Source: Rhodanobacter sp. Soil772
Lineage (GTDB): Bacteria > Pseudomonadota > Gammaproteobacteria > Xanthomonadales > Rhodanobacteraceae
Assembly (NCBI RefSeq): GCF_001428385.1
Contig: NZ_LMSK01000001.1
Coordinates: 311,355-375,354 of the forward strand
DNA length: 64,000 nucleotides
Direction: 5' to 3'
Shown here: one piece after another, positions 52,794-60,833 of the stretch
Layout: each line of letters starts with the position of its first letter
Numbering within the stretch: the first letter of the stretch is position 1
Made by a program: the position numbers and the translations under genes
The notes under the pieces: model-generated
Databases searched by the model: none
What the model was told of the DNA's origin: nothing
Seen by the model: only the letters and a program-made list of their open reading frames with translations

Positions 52794-54401
52794 TTACAGT
52801 GACTTCACATACTGCGCCACGTCGGCGACTTCGGCGCTGGTCAAGCCAAGCGACTTCTTGGCGTTGTACTTGTTCACCACGTCGACGAGGGTGGCCGCCG
52901 AGCCGTTGTGGAAATACGGCGGGTGCTGCCACACGCCCTTGAGCGGAGCCGTGCGATACATCTTGGTGGCCGTACGCGATGCGTAGCTCGGCACGCCCGG
53001 AGCCTCGGGCTCGCTTGCCACTTCGCTCGGGTCGTGCAGACGCTCGTTGGCGTCAGTGAACTCCGGGCCGCTGTGACAGGTGGAGCATCCGGCCTTGCCC
53101 TCGAAAAGGGCCTTGCCGCGAGTCGCGGCCGCAGTGTCGAAGCTTCCGGCCGGCGCGGGCGGTGCGGCGATGGACAGCTGATAGGCCTGCAGCGCAGGCA
53201 ATTTCGCCGTCACCAGATCGTCGGTGCCATTGGTGATGTTGATGCCGCTGCCGACGCGACTGTCGGTGAAGTTGCCGTGCCCGCCCATCTGGGTCACGCC
53301 GACATAGCGGTTCCAGTACGCCAGGTCGTCGCCATCGCCGGTGGCGATGATCTTGTGAATGTTCTGCAGGCCATACGCCGGCGAGATCACCTGCGGACCA
53401 TTCACGCCATCGATGTTGTAGCGCGGGTCGTAAAGGCCCGGGCCCCACGAGTTGTAGACGGCCTTTTGCGCCGCCGTCAATGCCGGCGACAAGGCGATGA
53501 TCGCGCCCGGATTCAGATCGCGATTCGGCCATCCGTCGAGGCGTTTGCCGATGCCCGGTGCGAATGAATTGTCCACGGTGGAGTGGCACAACGCACAGGT
53601 GATGCCGACACGCGTCAGTGTGCTCTTGCCGTTGATGTTTTCCACGGTGCCCTTGATGCCGACCACCGCATCGAGGCCGATCAGGGCCAGCGTGGTGTCG
53701 GGACTGGTCAGGCTGATGCTGCCGTCCTGGATGCCTGCAACGACCGAAGCCGGAAGCGCTTCGGAGTCGACCTTCAGACCGACGGCCAGTGCCGTGGTCG
53801 GGTCAACGGCGGCTGCGATGACATCGTTCATGTGCAGCGTGTCAGTCCATGTCGTTTCATCGCCGAACGTGTCGAAACGGAAAATCTGCTTGCCCTGATC
53901 CAGGAACGCCGTATCCGCCACGGTCGAGAACGTCCACACGAAGTCTTTCGCCAGCGCAGCGCCAGTGGTGTCCTTGACAGCGGTGGTGATGGTCACCGTG
54001 CAGGTGACGTTCGCCGCCATGGGCTCGGCCACCTCGGACTGCGGGAGGTTGGTCGGCGTCTCGGCGGTGCGCACGAAGGTGGCTTTCTTCGAGGCCGCGT
54101 CGTAGATGACCGAACCAAACGGCTCCGCCCCGGCCGGGCAGTTCACGCTGAAGTTGGCGTTCTTCAGCGTTGCCGTATCCATCGACTGGTCGAAAGTGGC
54201 GCTGACCTCGGCGGTGTTCAGTACGCCGGTGGCTCCATTGGCAGGCGTGACGGTGACCACGTTCGGAGCAGGGGCCGTCGGGGTCGTGGGCGGTGGGGAG
54301 GATTGGCCGTTGTGGTTGGAGCCACCGCAACCGGCCAGGCCGACGCCAAGTGCGACAGTCAGGGCACTTGGCAACCATTTTTTATGCATGAATCTGCTCA
54401 T
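52794..54401 (-). CDS. Dihaem cytochrome c lipoprotein with Ig-like domain
   Basis: A 535-residue lipoprotein: signal ending in lipobox GLAGC (Cys at ~25), a low-complexity Ser/Pro/Thr linker, an Ig-like Big_5-type domain (VVTVTPANGATGVLNTAEVSATFDQSMD in part, residues ~48-155), then a cytochrome region with two CXXCH sites, CALCH and CSTCH. It resembles the cytochrome c peroxidase/MauG-like layout, where one haem is low-spin and the other active or an electron entry. It would be matured by the Ccm system nearby. ATG 54401 follows GAGGG. It is divergent from the secretion operon. Function unproven. Confidence 0.85.
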   Translation of the reverse strand: MSRFMHKKWLPSALTVALGVGLAGCGGSNHNGQSSPPPTTPTAPAPNVVTVTPANGATGVLNTAEVSATFDQSMDTATLKNANFSVNCPAGAEPFGSVIYDAASKKATFVRTAETPTNLPQSEVAEPMAANVTCTVTITTAVKDTTGAALAKDFVWTFSTVADTAFLDQGKQIFRFDTFGDETTWTDTLHMNDVIAAAVDPTTALAVGLKVDSEALPASVVAGIQDGSISLTSPDTTLALIGLDAVVGIKGTVENINGKSTLTRVGITCALCHSTVDNSFAPGIGKRLDGWPNRDLNPGAIIALSPALTAAQKAVYNSWGPGLYDPRYNIDGVNGPQVISPAYGLQNIHKIIATGDGDDLAYWNRYVGVTQMGGHGNFTDSRVGSGINITNGTDDLVTAKLPALQAYQLSIAAPPAPAGSFDTAAATRGKALFEGKAGCSTCHSGPEFTDANERLHDPSEVASEPEAPGVPSYASRTATKMYRTAPLKGVWQHPPYFHNGSAATLVDVVNKYNAKKSLGLTSAEVADVAQYVKSL

Positions 54402-54901
54402 TGGTATTCCCTCTTCATTCGGTGCGATCAGTCAAAACGAAACACCCGTGTACCTGTTATTTGCAGCCGCAGTTTCCCCTGCCAGTCGGCATGAGCTTTC
54501 ACTCTTGGAACCTTCCCGGTGTGCGGGCGAACACCAGCGCGATATCACTTGCCGTCGCGCGAAGCCTGCCTTGCTTCCAACTGCACGCAGCGCACCTGCC
54601 TCCGTTCACTAACCGACGCAGCGGCACACGGAAGGTTCCCACTGATGCAGTAGTCGACGAGAAGTCGGCACGACGGACGAGCCGCTTGTGCGACATGTCC
54701 ACGGGTGTGTGTGCTCTGCGCGGAACCTGCAGGCAACGGCATGCATCTCAATGGTGGGTCCGGGGCATCGTCGAGACGATTCGTCTGCACTGGCCGATCG
54801 AGGCGCGTTCGCGTCGAGATGTTTCTCCCTGTGGTTGCGTGCGTGCAGAACGCAGCCAGGGCCGATTCGCAGCTTTCCTGCATGACCGAGGTGACGCCAC
54901 C
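54402..54901. other. 500-base divergent intergenic region, no gene seen
   Basis: This gap separates the cytochrome lipoprotein gene from gspG. Open frames here have unusual amino-acid composition and no family resemblance. It should hold the promoter of the lipoprotein gene on one strand and of the gsp operon on the other; I could not pick a convincing -35/-10 pair or operator for either. Confidence 0.5.
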
Positions 54902-55336
54902 GTGCCAACCCATGTTCCTTCCCAACGCGGCTTCACCCTGCTCGAACTGATGGTGGTCGTGGTCATCCTCGGCATTCTGGCCGCGCTGGTCGTGCCCAAG
55001 GTGATGAGCCGACCGGACGAGGCGCGAGTAACCGCCTCGCGGCAGGACGTGGCCAGCTTGATGCAGGCGCTGCAGCTGTACCGCCTGGACAACCAGCGCT
55101 ATCCGACGACCGAGCAGGGCCTGCAGGCGCTGGTGACCAGGCCGGATTCCGCCCCGATCCCGCCGAACTGGAAACCCGAGGGATATGTCGGGCGCCTGCC
55201 CAAGGACCCCTGGGGGCATCCGTACGCGTACTTGAATCCCGGCGTGCACGGGGAAATCGATGTCTACGGTCTCGGTGCCGACGGCGCGCCGGGTGGAGAA
55301 GGCAACGACGCCGACATTGGGTCATGGACGTTGTGA
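54902..55336 (+). CDS. gspG: Type II secretion major pseudopilin GspG
   Basis: A 144-residue major pseudopilin. The prepilin signal is RG/FTLLELMVVVVILGIL, with Glu at mature position +5. GPSG features follow: NQRYPTTEQGLQALV, PKDPWGHPYAYL and a C-terminal calcium-site region GADGAPGGEGNDADIGSW. The start is GTG 54902, behind GAGGTGA; the longer open frame upstream is non-coding. It polymerises into the pseudopilus that drives substrates through the GspD secretin. It is first gene of the operon here. Confidence 0.95.
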   Translation: MPTHVPSQRGFTLLELMVVVVILGILAALVVPKVMSRPDEARVTASRQDVASLMQALQLYRLDNQRYPTTEQGLQALVTRPDSAPIPPNWKPEGYVGRLPKDPWGHPYAYLNPGVHGEIDVYGLGADGAPGGEGNDADIGSWTL

Positions 55337-55351
55337 GGGAAGCGAGCGCAG

Positions 55352-55873
55352 ATGCTTCATGCCACCACTCGCTGCCACAAGCGCGGCTTCTCGTTGGTCG
55401 AGATGCTGGTTGTGGTGCTGATCATGGGCATCCTGGTGGGAACCATCGGCGCCAAGCTGCAACCCGGCAACCGCGACGTATTGCGTGTCGAAGCCGAGCG
55501 GCTTGCGCAACTGCTGGAGCTTGCTGCCCAGGAAGCGCGGATGTCCGGCACCGCCATTGTCTGGACGTCCGACGGTCACGGCTACAAATTCTGGCGGCAG
55601 GGCGGTGACGACATGTGGTCGGAGATCCGCGATGACGACGTGTTGCGTGCGCGCAGCCTTCCGCACGGCGTGGTGATATCGCAGCTGCGCAACGAAGCTG
55701 CCGCGCCACAGGCGATTCTGCGCCTGGAGTTTCCATCCGACGGTTCGATGTCCGCTTTCTCGATGGATATGACATTCGGCGCCGACGGCTACGGCGTCGC
55801 CGGCTCTCCGGTGGGCGACTTGCGGATCGCGCCGGGACAAGGAAAGACCTATGGCGACATGGCAGCACAATAA
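55352..55873 (+). CDS. gspH: Type II secretion minor pseudopilin GspH
   Basis: A 173-residue minor pseudopilin: prepilin site RG/FSLVEMLVVVLIMGIL, then helical ERLAQLLELAAQEARMSGTAIVW (in part) and a beta-rich C-terminus. GspH contributes to the pseudopilus beneath the tip. It overlaps gspI by 23 bases. Confidence 0.9.
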   Translation: MLHATTRCHKRGFSLVEMLVVVLIMGILVGTIGAKLQPGNRDVLRVEAERLAQLLELAAQEARMSGTAIVWTSDGHGYKFWRQGGDDMWSEIRDDDVLRARSLPHGVVISQLRNEAAAPQAILRLEFPSDGSMSAFSMDMTFGADGYGVAGSPVGDLRIAPGQGKTYGDMAAQ

Positions 55874-56246
55874 CTCGCCGGGATTTACCCTGGTCGAGGT
55901 TCTCGTCGCCATGACGATCGTCGCGGTGTCGCTGCTGGCCGCGCTGCGCGTGGCCACGCAAGGCACCCACCATGTCGGCGAGCTGCAAGCGCGCATGTTT
56001 GCCGGCTGGGTCGCTGCCGATCGCCTGGCGGAGCATCACGCGCGCGGCGACTGGTTGCCGGTCGGCGTGCTCACGGGCGCCCAGCGCCAGGGCAATCTTG
56101 AACTCGGCTGGCGCGAAGAAGTGTCGTCGACGCCGAACGCGGCCTTCCGGCGCGTCGACATCTTCGTATTCGAGCCGGCGCAGGCATCGCACTTCCTGGC
56201 GCATTCCGTGGGTTTTGTCGTGAATCCCTCGGAGAGTCGCCGATGA
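55851..56246 (+). CDS. gspI: Type II secretion minor pseudopilin GspI
   Basis: A 131-residue minor pseudopilin with prepilin site PG/FTLVEVLVAMTIVAVSLLAAL. GspI nucleates the pseudopilus tip with GspJ and GspK. AAGGAA lies seven bases before the start, inside the end of gspH; the stop overlaps gspJ by four bases. Confidence 0.9.
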   Translation: MATWQHNNSPGFTLVEVLVAMTIVAVSLLAALRVATQGTHHVGELQARMFAGWVAADRLAEHHARGDWLPVGVLTGAQRQGNLELGWREEVSSTPNAAFRRVDIFVFEPAQASHFLAHSVGFVVNPSESRR

Positions 56247-56842
56247 ACGTCGGCCGGCTTCGTGGCGCCCGTGGCTTCACCTTGATCGAGCTGCTGTCGG
56301 CGCTGCTCGTGCTTTCGCTGCTCACGTTGATGGCCTATCGCGGGCTCGGTGTGGTCATGGCATCGCGCGACCACATCCAGGCGGAATCCACGCGGTGGCG
56401 GCAGGCGGGGGCGTTTTTCACACGCTTCGAGCGCGACGTGCAACTCGCCGCGCCGCGCCCGGTGCGAAACGATGCCGGTACCTTGCCCGCGTGGCTCGGT
56501 CGGGGCAATGCGGTGCGGGCGCCGCTGCTGGAATTCACCCGTTTTGCCGGGAGCGACGGCGTCGACACGCCGCGCCGCGTCGGTTATGGGGTGAACGGCG
56601 CGCATCAAATCGAATTGTGGATCTGGCCCGCGCTCGACGTCGCTGCCGATGCAGCGCCGGCCCGGTACGTGGTGCTCGGTGGCGTCGCCCGCCTGAGCTT
56701 GCAATATCTCGGCCCGGCGCTGACCTGGAACAACGCATGGCCGACGGCGTCGACGGATCCGGCGCTGCCACTGGCCGTGCGCCTGCAAGTCGAGTTCGAT
56801 TCCGGCGAAACCGTGGTGCGCGTATTCGCGCTGCGCTCATGA
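56243..56842 (+). CDS. gspJ: Type II secretion minor pseudopilin GspJ
   Basis: A 199-residue minor pseudopilin. Prepilin site is RG/FTLIELLSALLVLSLL, followed by the typical RFERDVQLAAPRPVRND segment and a beta-rich domain with VEFDSGETVVRVFALRS at the end. It forms the tip complex with GspI and GspK. Overlaps gspK by four bases. Confidence 0.92.
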   Translation: MNVGRLRGARGFTLIELLSALLVLSLLTLMAYRGLGVVMASRDHIQAESTRWRQAGAFFTRFERDVQLAAPRPVRNDAGTLPAWLGRGNAVRAPLLEFTRFAGSDGVDTPRRVGYGVNGAHQIELWIWPALDVAADAAPARYVVLGGVARLSLQYLGPALTWNNAWPTASTDPALPLAVRLQVEFDSGETVVRVFALRS

Positions 56843-57759
56843 AGGGCCGGCAACGTGGTGCGGCCTTGCTGATGGCGATGGCGATCATGGCCGTGGCCGC
56901 GGTGGCCGCCACAACCATGCTGGTGGCCTTGAGTACGTGGTCGCGTCAGGCTGGACTGGTCACTGATCATGTCCAGGCGGAGGAACTGGTCGTGGCGGGA
57001 GGCGACTGGACGCGCGCGATGCTGTTCGACGACCGCCGCACCAGCGGGGACCTCGACCATGACGGGGAGCCGTGGGCCCTGCGGCTGCCACCGATACCGT
57101 TCGAGAACGGCGAACTTGCCGGCCGTATCGAGGATCAGCAGGGCCTGTTCAATCTCAACAACATGGTCCGGAACGGCAAGCTCGACGTGACGCAGTACAC
57201 GCGTTTCCAACGTTTGCTGTCCATTCTCGGCTTGCCTGCGGAACTGGCTGACACGCTCGCCGACTGGATCGACGCCGACGGCACGGCGCAGCCGGCTGGC
57301 GGGGCGGAGGACGCGTACTACCGCGCGCTCGGCCACCCCTATCTCACGGCCAACAGGCCGTTGGTCGACCTGGACGAACTGGCCATGGTGCGCGGCTTCG
57401 ACGCCGGCGTGCGCGCGCAGCTCAAGCCGTTTGTCACGGCGCTTCCGGCAACCACCGCGCTCAACGTGAACACGGCACCTGCCGAAGTCCTTGCCGCCGT
57501 GGTCGATGGTCTGGATCTGGATTCGGCGCGGGCGCTGGTCGCTCGCCGGAACGGCGTTTTCTACCGCAACAACGCCGACTTTCTGAGCCAGCTCGGCAAC
57601 GATGCCACGGTACCCGGGCATGACATCCGCGTCGGCAGCGACTATTTCCTGGTCACGTTGCGGGTGACTTACGGCAAGGCGCGGGCCCGCGGCCAGATGC
57701 TGCTGGCGCGGACGAATCCGACGCGCTGGCCCGATGTTGTCTGGCGTAAAGTCCGATGA
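56839..57759 (+). CDS. gspK: Type II secretion minor pseudopilin GspK
   Basis: A 306-residue tip pseudopilin. Its prepilin site is the GspK variant RG/AALLMAMAIMAVAAVAA without Glu at +5. The large inserted domain contains LFNLNNMV, ADTLADWIDADG, FVTALPATTALNVNTAPAEVLAAV (in part), all typical of GspK. It caps the pseudopilus. Overlaps gspL by four bases. Confidence 0.95.
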   Translation: MKGRQRGAALLMAMAIMAVAAVAATTMLVALSTWSRQAGLVTDHVQAEELVVAGGDWTRAMLFDDRRTSGDLDHDGEPWALRLPPIPFENGELAGRIEDQQGLFNLNNMVRNGKLDVTQYTRFQRLLSILGLPAELADTLADWIDADGTAQPAGGAEDAYYRALGHPYLTANRPLVDLDELAMVRGFDAGVRAQLKPFVTALPATTALNVNTAPAEVLAAVVDGLDLDSARALVARRNGVFYRNNADFLSQLGNDATVPGHDIRVGSDYFLVTLRVTYGKARARGQMLLARTNPTRWPDVVWRKVR

Positions 57760-58967
57760 GCCTGCTGCGTATTTTCTGTCCGCTGTCGGCCGTGCCCGCG
57801 TCGTGCGAGTGGGTGCTGTTCGACGACAGCGCCGGTGTGCACCCGGGGGATGGCGCGCTGGCGCAACTGCCGCAGGGCGCCGCGCAAGTCGAGCTGGTGC
57901 TCGCCGCCAGCCAGGTGCTGATTGCACGAGCGCGATTGCCGGCGACACGCGGGCGCAGATCCGCAGCTCTGCTTGCCTACGCGGCCGAGGAAATGCTGGC
58001 ATCCGATCCGGACGCCAACCAGGTGAGCAGGCTCGGCCAGGTCGATGGCGACGAGGTGCTCGCCGTGATGAGCCGGCAGCGACTGCAAAGCTGGCGCGCC
58101 GCGCTGGGCGCCGTCGGCGTCCACGTCGACGCCGTGTATTGCGAAACGCTGATGCTGCCGGTGCAAAGCGGAGAGTGGAGTCTCGCCTGGAACGGGCAGG
58201 AAGGTTATGTGCGCACCGGCGAGTTTGAAGGTGGCGCCACCGATTGCGGCGATCGGCAGACACCGCCACTGGCCCTGCAACTGCTGCTTGAGGGCGCGCG
58301 CGCGCACGATGCGGTCCCCACTTCGATTGCGCTCCATGCGGCGACGCCTGCGGCGCAGCCGGACGTCGAGGCGTGGCAGCGAAATCTCGGCGTCGGCATA
58401 CGGCTCGCGCCGCAACTGGACTGGCGCACGGCGCCGGCAAAGCCCGCGGTTCGGATCGATCAGGAACGCGAGCACTGGCGTCCATCCGCAGCCGCGCTCA
58501 TGCGCTGGCGGCAGATTGGCTGGATTCTGCTTGCGGCGCTGGTGTTGCACTCGGCGGCGTTGCTGGTCGACCGCATGCGACTGGCAAGCGAGCAGCATCA
58601 ACTTCGCCAGCAGATGGAAGTGCGCTTTCGGTCGGCGTTCCCCGATGCCGTCGCTGTCGCGGACCCGGTGTTGCAGACGCGCCGGCAACTGGCCAAGGCA
58701 CGGCACGCCGCCAACCAGCCGGACGCCGGGGATTTCCAGGTCATGCTCGGTAGGGTGGTTGCCGCACTGGCTGACGTACCGACCGCGCAGCTGCATGCGC
58801 TGTCGTACGAGGACGGGCGCATGACGCTGGAATTGAGCGCACCGGGGGACACACTCGTGCGCCGGGTCGAGGTCCGCCTGATTCAGGCGGGGTTTGACGT
58901 CCAGGTGCCGCAAGCGGCGCCTCGCGCCGGTCACGGCACGGTCACGCTGACGTTGAGATCGCCATGA
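57756..58967 (+). CDS. gspL: Type II secretion protein GspL
   Basis: A 403-residue inner-membrane platform protein. The cytoplasmic part (residues ~1-250) has the actin-like GspL fold, with LPATRGRRSAALLAYAAEEMLASD (in part) typical; a single helix follows (WRQIGWILLAALVLHSAALLV), then a periplasmic ferredoxin-like domain. It links the GspE ATPase to GspM and the pseudopilus. Overlaps gspM by four bases. Confidence 0.92.
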   Translation: MSLLRIFCPLSAVPASCEWVLFDDSAGVHPGDGALAQLPQGAAQVELVLAASQVLIARARLPATRGRRSAALLAYAAEEMLASDPDANQVSRLGQVDGDEVLAVMSRQRLQSWRAALGAVGVHVDAVYCETLMLPVQSGEWSLAWNGQEGYVRTGEFEGGATDCGDRQTPPLALQLLLEGARAHDAVPTSIALHAATPAAQPDVEAWQRNLGVGIRLAPQLDWRTAPAKPAVRIDQEREHWRPSAAALMRWRQIGWILLAALVLHSAALLVDRMRLASEQHQLRQQMEVRFRSAFPDAVAVADPVLQTRRQLAKARHAANQPDAGDFQVMLGRVVAALADVPTAQLHALSYEDGRMTLELSAPGDTLVRRVEVRLIQAGFDVQVPQAAPRAGHGTVTLTLRSP

Positions 58968-59452
58968 AGCAGGCATGGAATCGGCTGTGGGCGTCGCGAT
59001 CCTCGCAGGAGCGCCGGGTAATTGCGTTCGTCGCGCTCGGTCTTGGCATCGCGCTTTACGGGTGGCTGTTGCAGGCAACGACACAGGCGCGCCGGCAGCT
59101 GCTGCCTGCCGTTGCCCAACTGCAGGCGCAGGCCATTCGCCAGGGCGTGCAGGCGGACGAGATCATGCGTCTGCGCGCCATGCCGGCATCGACGCCATCG
59201 ACGACGGATTTGCGCCAGCTGGTGCAACGCCAGGTGGACTCCAGCGGACTGGCCCGGTCGCTGGTGAGCATGGAGTCGATGGACGCATCTCACGTGAAGT
59301 TGGTATTCGGCAGTGTGGTGTTCACCGATTGGCTGGCCTGGGCGGACACCCTGCGAGCGCAGCACCTGCGCTTTGCCGCGGTACGGATCGAATCCCAGTC
59401 CACGCCCGGTCAGGTGAGTGTGACGGCGACTCTCGAACGGCCTGGTCGATGA
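58964..59452 (+). CDS. gspM: Type II secretion protein GspM
   Basis: A 162-residue inner-membrane protein with one N-terminal helix (IAFVALGLGIALYGWLL) and a periplasmic ferredoxin-like domain (STTDLRQLVQRQVDSSGL to VTATLERPGR). The FTDWLAWADTLRAQ segment is typical of GspM. It interacts with GspL. Overlaps gspN by four bases. Confidence 0.9.
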   Translation: MKQAWNRLWASRSSQERRVIAFVALGLGIALYGWLLQATTQARRQLLPAVAQLQAQAIRQGVQADEIMRLRAMPASTPSTTDLRQLVQRQVDSSGLARSLVSMESMDASHVKLVFGSVVFTDWLAWADTLRAQHLRFAAVRIESQSTPGQVSVTATLERPGR

Positions 59453-60258
59453 TGCGCCGTCCGACATGGCGAAGCATCGCCGCTGGCGTCGGCGTGACGC
59501 TGGCGGCCTATGTGCTGTTTCTCGTGGTGCTGGCGCCGGCCACGCTCCTCGATGGCGGCCTGCGGCACGCCACCGGTGGGACGCTGCGTCTCGCACAGGC
59601 GCACGGCACGCTGCGGTCCGGCAACGGGCGGCTCGAAGTGCGCGACAAGAACGGGCAGGGTGGCGTCGGCAAGGATCTGTCCTGGACGCTGCAGCCTCGC
59701 GCGCTGTGGCGTGGGCGTCTCGACTTCGAGGTCGCCGTCGACCACGCCACCGGGCGTTTCCCGGTGCGCATCTCGGCGAGCGGAATCGAGATGTCCAACG
59801 CCGATTTCTCCCTGCCGGCCAGCGCGCTCGGCATGGCTGTTCCGCGGATCGCGCCGCTCGGCCCGCGTGGCGATCTGGTCTTTCATGTCGCGAAGTTCTC
59901 CAGCGCCGGGGACAAGGTTTCGGCCGATGCCGTGGTGACGTGGAAGGACGCCGGCTCCGCCCTGACTCCGATCGCGCCGCTCGGCACCTACGAGCTTCGT
60001 CTTGACGACGCTGCCGGATATTTGCAGGCGACGCTGCGAACCCGCAGCGGCCCACTCCGCCTGGACGGCGGCGGGTCATGGCGTGGCAGCGGACCCCTGA
60101 CGTTTTCCGCCACCGCGCGGGTCGATGCCCAGCACCGTCCACAACTGGCACCGCTGCTGCGCCTGATTGCCGTCGAGCGCGGCGATGGCGATTTCGCACT
60201 GCAATTCAACTCGCCGCTCGGCGGTGGAAACGCTGCTCCACGATCCGACGCGCCGTGA
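59449..60258 (+). CDS. gspN: Type II secretion protein GspN
   Basis: A 269-residue protein with an N-terminal helix (AAGVGVTLAAYVLFLVVLAP) and a periplasmic beta-rich domain of the T2SSN family: ATGGTLRLAQAHGTLRSGNGRLEV (in part), LQPRALWRGRLDFEV, and the C-terminal LLRLIAVERGDGDFALQFN. Its role is accessory and not fully understood; it is missing from many type II systems. Starts are ATG 59449 or 59452. Confidence 0.85.
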   Translation: MMRRPTWRSIAAGVGVTLAAYVLFLVVLAPATLLDGGLRHATGGTLRLAQAHGTLRSGNGRLEVRDKNGQGGVGKDLSWTLQPRALWRGRLDFEVAVDHATGRFPVRISASGIEMSNADFSLPASALGMAVPRIAPLGPRGDLVFHVAKFSSAGDKVSADAVVTWKDAGSALTPIAPLGTYELRLDDAAGYLQATLRTRSGPLRLDGGGSWRGSGPLTFSATARVDAQHRPQLAPLLRLIAVERGDGDFALQFNSPLGGGNAAPRSDAP

Positions 60259-60328
60259 GGATTTCCCTGTACGGGAACCCGATTCTTCCCGCGGCCATCC
60301 CATCCGTGCAATGAGAGCGAATACAGAC

Positions 60329-60799
60329 ATGTCATCCGGCCGATCGAATTTCGCGCAAAGGGCGATCGCCGTCGTGTCGAAAGCCGGCGCGCTGTCGTTG
60401 CTTGGCTTCGTGCTGGCGTACTGGACTTGGGCGTGGTGGGCACCATCGCCGCTGCCAGCGGCCATGCAGACTTTCGAGCCTTCCGCCAGCCTCGCCGCCG
60501 CGGGCAACCTGTTTGGCCAGCCGCCGGGCGGCGCACGCGCCGATGTGCCGACCGGGCTGGCGGTCAAGCTGCTGGGTGTCATGGCTGCCATGCCGGAAGG
60601 GTCCGGTTACGCGCTGCTGCAGCTCGACGCGAAGGAGACCCAGCTCGTGCGTGCCGGCGGATATCTCGCGCCGGGCATCCGTCTTGAAAAGGTTCTACCG
60701 CAACAAGTGATCCTGCAGCGCAACGGATCGCGCGAAACCCTGGTCTGGCCGCGTCCCGTCCAGGCTCCCGCCACGACCACGAGTACTTCCGTCCGATGA
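60329..60799 (+). CDS. gspC: Short GspC-like protein of the type II secretion system
   Basis: A 156-residue protein: cytoplasmic stretch, one helix (ALSLLGFVLAYWTWAWWAP), then a homology-region domain (LFGQPPGGARADVPTGLAVKLLGVMAAMPEGSGYALL in part; GGYLAPGIRLEKVLPQQVILQRNGSRETLVW in part) of the GspC type. No PDZ domain follows, unlike classical GspC; the Xanthomonas counterpart is sometimes called XpsN. It links the platform to the GspD secretin. ATG 60329 is preceded by GAGAG; ATG 60311 is less likely. Confidence 0.78.
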   Translation: MSSGRSNFAQRAIAVVSKAGALSLLGFVLAYWTWAWWAPSPLPAAMQTFEPSASLAAAGNLFGQPPGGARADVPTGLAVKLLGVMAAMPEGSGYALLQLDAKETQLVRAGGYLAPGIRLEKVLPQQVILQRNGSRETLVWPRPVQAPATTTSTSVR

Positions 60800-60833
60800 A
60801 ACGCCACTGGCCATTCCTCCCGTGCACACAAGC

